Source: Kiritimatiellia bacterium (GTDB lineage Bacteria; Verrucomicrobiota; Kiritimatiellia; UBA8416; SLMC01). From it: a DNA stretch of 6,852 nt. Below the pieces are notes generated by a model. It ran no database searches and was not told where the DNA came from. It was given only the letters and a program-made list of their open reading frames with translations. The translations under genes and the position numbers were made by a program. This document shows, piece by piece, positions 6,433 to 6,852 of the stretch (the stretch's first letter is position 1; each line of letters begins with the position of its first letter). Location of the stretch: positions 1 to 6,852 of the forward strand of contig SLMC01000282.1 in assembly GCA_007133745.1 (NCBI GenBank), read 5' to 3'.

Positions 6433-6852
6433 ATGGGCAAGGTTGTTATTGGCATTCACGGACTGAACAACAAGCCGCCCCGCGCCGTTTTGAAGCGCTG
6501 GTGGAAAAAATCCCTGCTGGACGGACTCTGGAACATCGATCGGCCCCGGCTCGGCATCAAGTTCGTTATGGTGTACTGGGCGGATATCCTGTATCCCGCG
6601 CCTCTCGATCCCGGCGAGACGGACCCGAACAGCGTTTTTTTCATCGATGCGCCCTATGTCGAATATCGCAAGCCGAGCGAGGAAGAGAAACGCGACGTTC
6701 TCAAACTGGCCCGCAAGGCGGTCATGAAGCCTTTGGAGAAAATGATGTTCAACAAGAGTCGCTACCTCAACTTGGACGCCCTGGGTCATTTTTTCATCCG
6801 GAAGCGGTTCGCGGATTTGCATGCCTATTACAAGCACGAGTGGGTGGGGCCG
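6433..6852 (+). CDS. Alpha/beta-hydrolase-like protein, N-terminal 140 residues (cut by window end)
   Basis: The frame is open from the ATG at 6433 to the window edge with no stop. GGAG at 6419-6422 lies ten bases before the start. The protein begins with a short beta-strand, VVIGIHGLNNKPP at residues 4-16, where the HG after a hydrophobic strand is typical of the oxyanion-hole region of alpha/beta hydrolases. A second strand with FVMVYWADILYP follows at 44-54. A basic helical segment with KRWWKKSLLDGL lies at 21-32, and residues 80-130 are charged and helical. There is no signal peptide. The nucleophile elbow (GxSxG), acid and histidine would lie beyond the window, so activity cannot be judged. 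The 85-base gap and its own ribosome binding site suggest a separate unit or a loosely attached member of the upstream operon. Confidence 0.75.
   Translation, partial: MGKVVIGIHGLNNKPPRAVLKRWWKKSLLDGLWNIDRPRLGIKFVMVYWADILYPAPLDPGETDPNSVFFIDAPYVEYRKPSEEEKRDVLKLARKAVMKPLEKMMFNKSRYLNLDALGHFFIRKRFADLHAYYKHEWVGP

Noticed and set aside
5322..6455. Long antisense reading frame (377 codons), with similar antisense frames at 259-1272 and 4285-5046
   Set aside because: These mirror strongly supported + strand genes and have no recognisable motifs; GC-rich codon use commonly leaves the opposite strand open.

Overview
The window is a bacterial chromosomal segment of moderately high GC (an impression, not computed). 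Every supported gene is on the + strand. I see no tRNA, rRNA, CRISPR array, insertion sequence or phage gene. A Hanks-type Ser/Thr kinase carrying zinc ribbons, one membrane span and a helical 'GDF..W..VK.E..RF' segment suggests a member of the Planctomycetes-Verrucomicrobia-Lentisphaerae-Kiritimatiellota group. That placement rests on remembered family style and is tentative.

Layout, left to right. Bases 1-183 are a non-coding leader with a GC-rich hairpin and an alternative 9-bp pairing that ends just before the ribosome binding site of the first gene. Bases 184-1437 encode a single-span membrane protein with a lysine-rich, low-complexity cytoplasmic tail and a helical outer part. Bases 1473-3770 encode a transmembrane Ser/Thr kinase: kinase domain, two zinc ribbons, helical linker, one membrane span, helical outer domain. 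The outer domains of these two proteins are visibly homologous (about one third identical over roughly 100 residues without gaps). They look like partners or paralogues in one signalling unit.

A 135-bp gap follows, holding a good sigma70-type promoter (TTGACA, 17 bp, TATCTT) whose predicted start falls on or within a base or two of the ATG of the next gene, so a leaderless mRNA is likely. That promoter opens a tight three-gene operon: a stand-alone CheY-like receiver (3906-4277), a putative HExxH zinc metallopeptidase with a C-terminal extension of unknown function (4267-5340, 11-nt overlap), and a D-Ala-D-Ala-ligase-like ATP-grasp enzyme (5337-6347, ATGA overlap). A peptidase-like protein coupled to a peptide-ligase-like enzyme and a receiver hints at regulated making and trimming of a peptide or amide-linked product, but the substrate cannot be read from the sequence.

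After an 84-bp gap, a gene that runs off the right edge (6433-6852) begins like an alpha/beta hydrolase.

The best candidates for something undescribed are the kinase plus its membrane partner sharing an outer domain, and the receiver/metallopeptidase/ATP-grasp operon.
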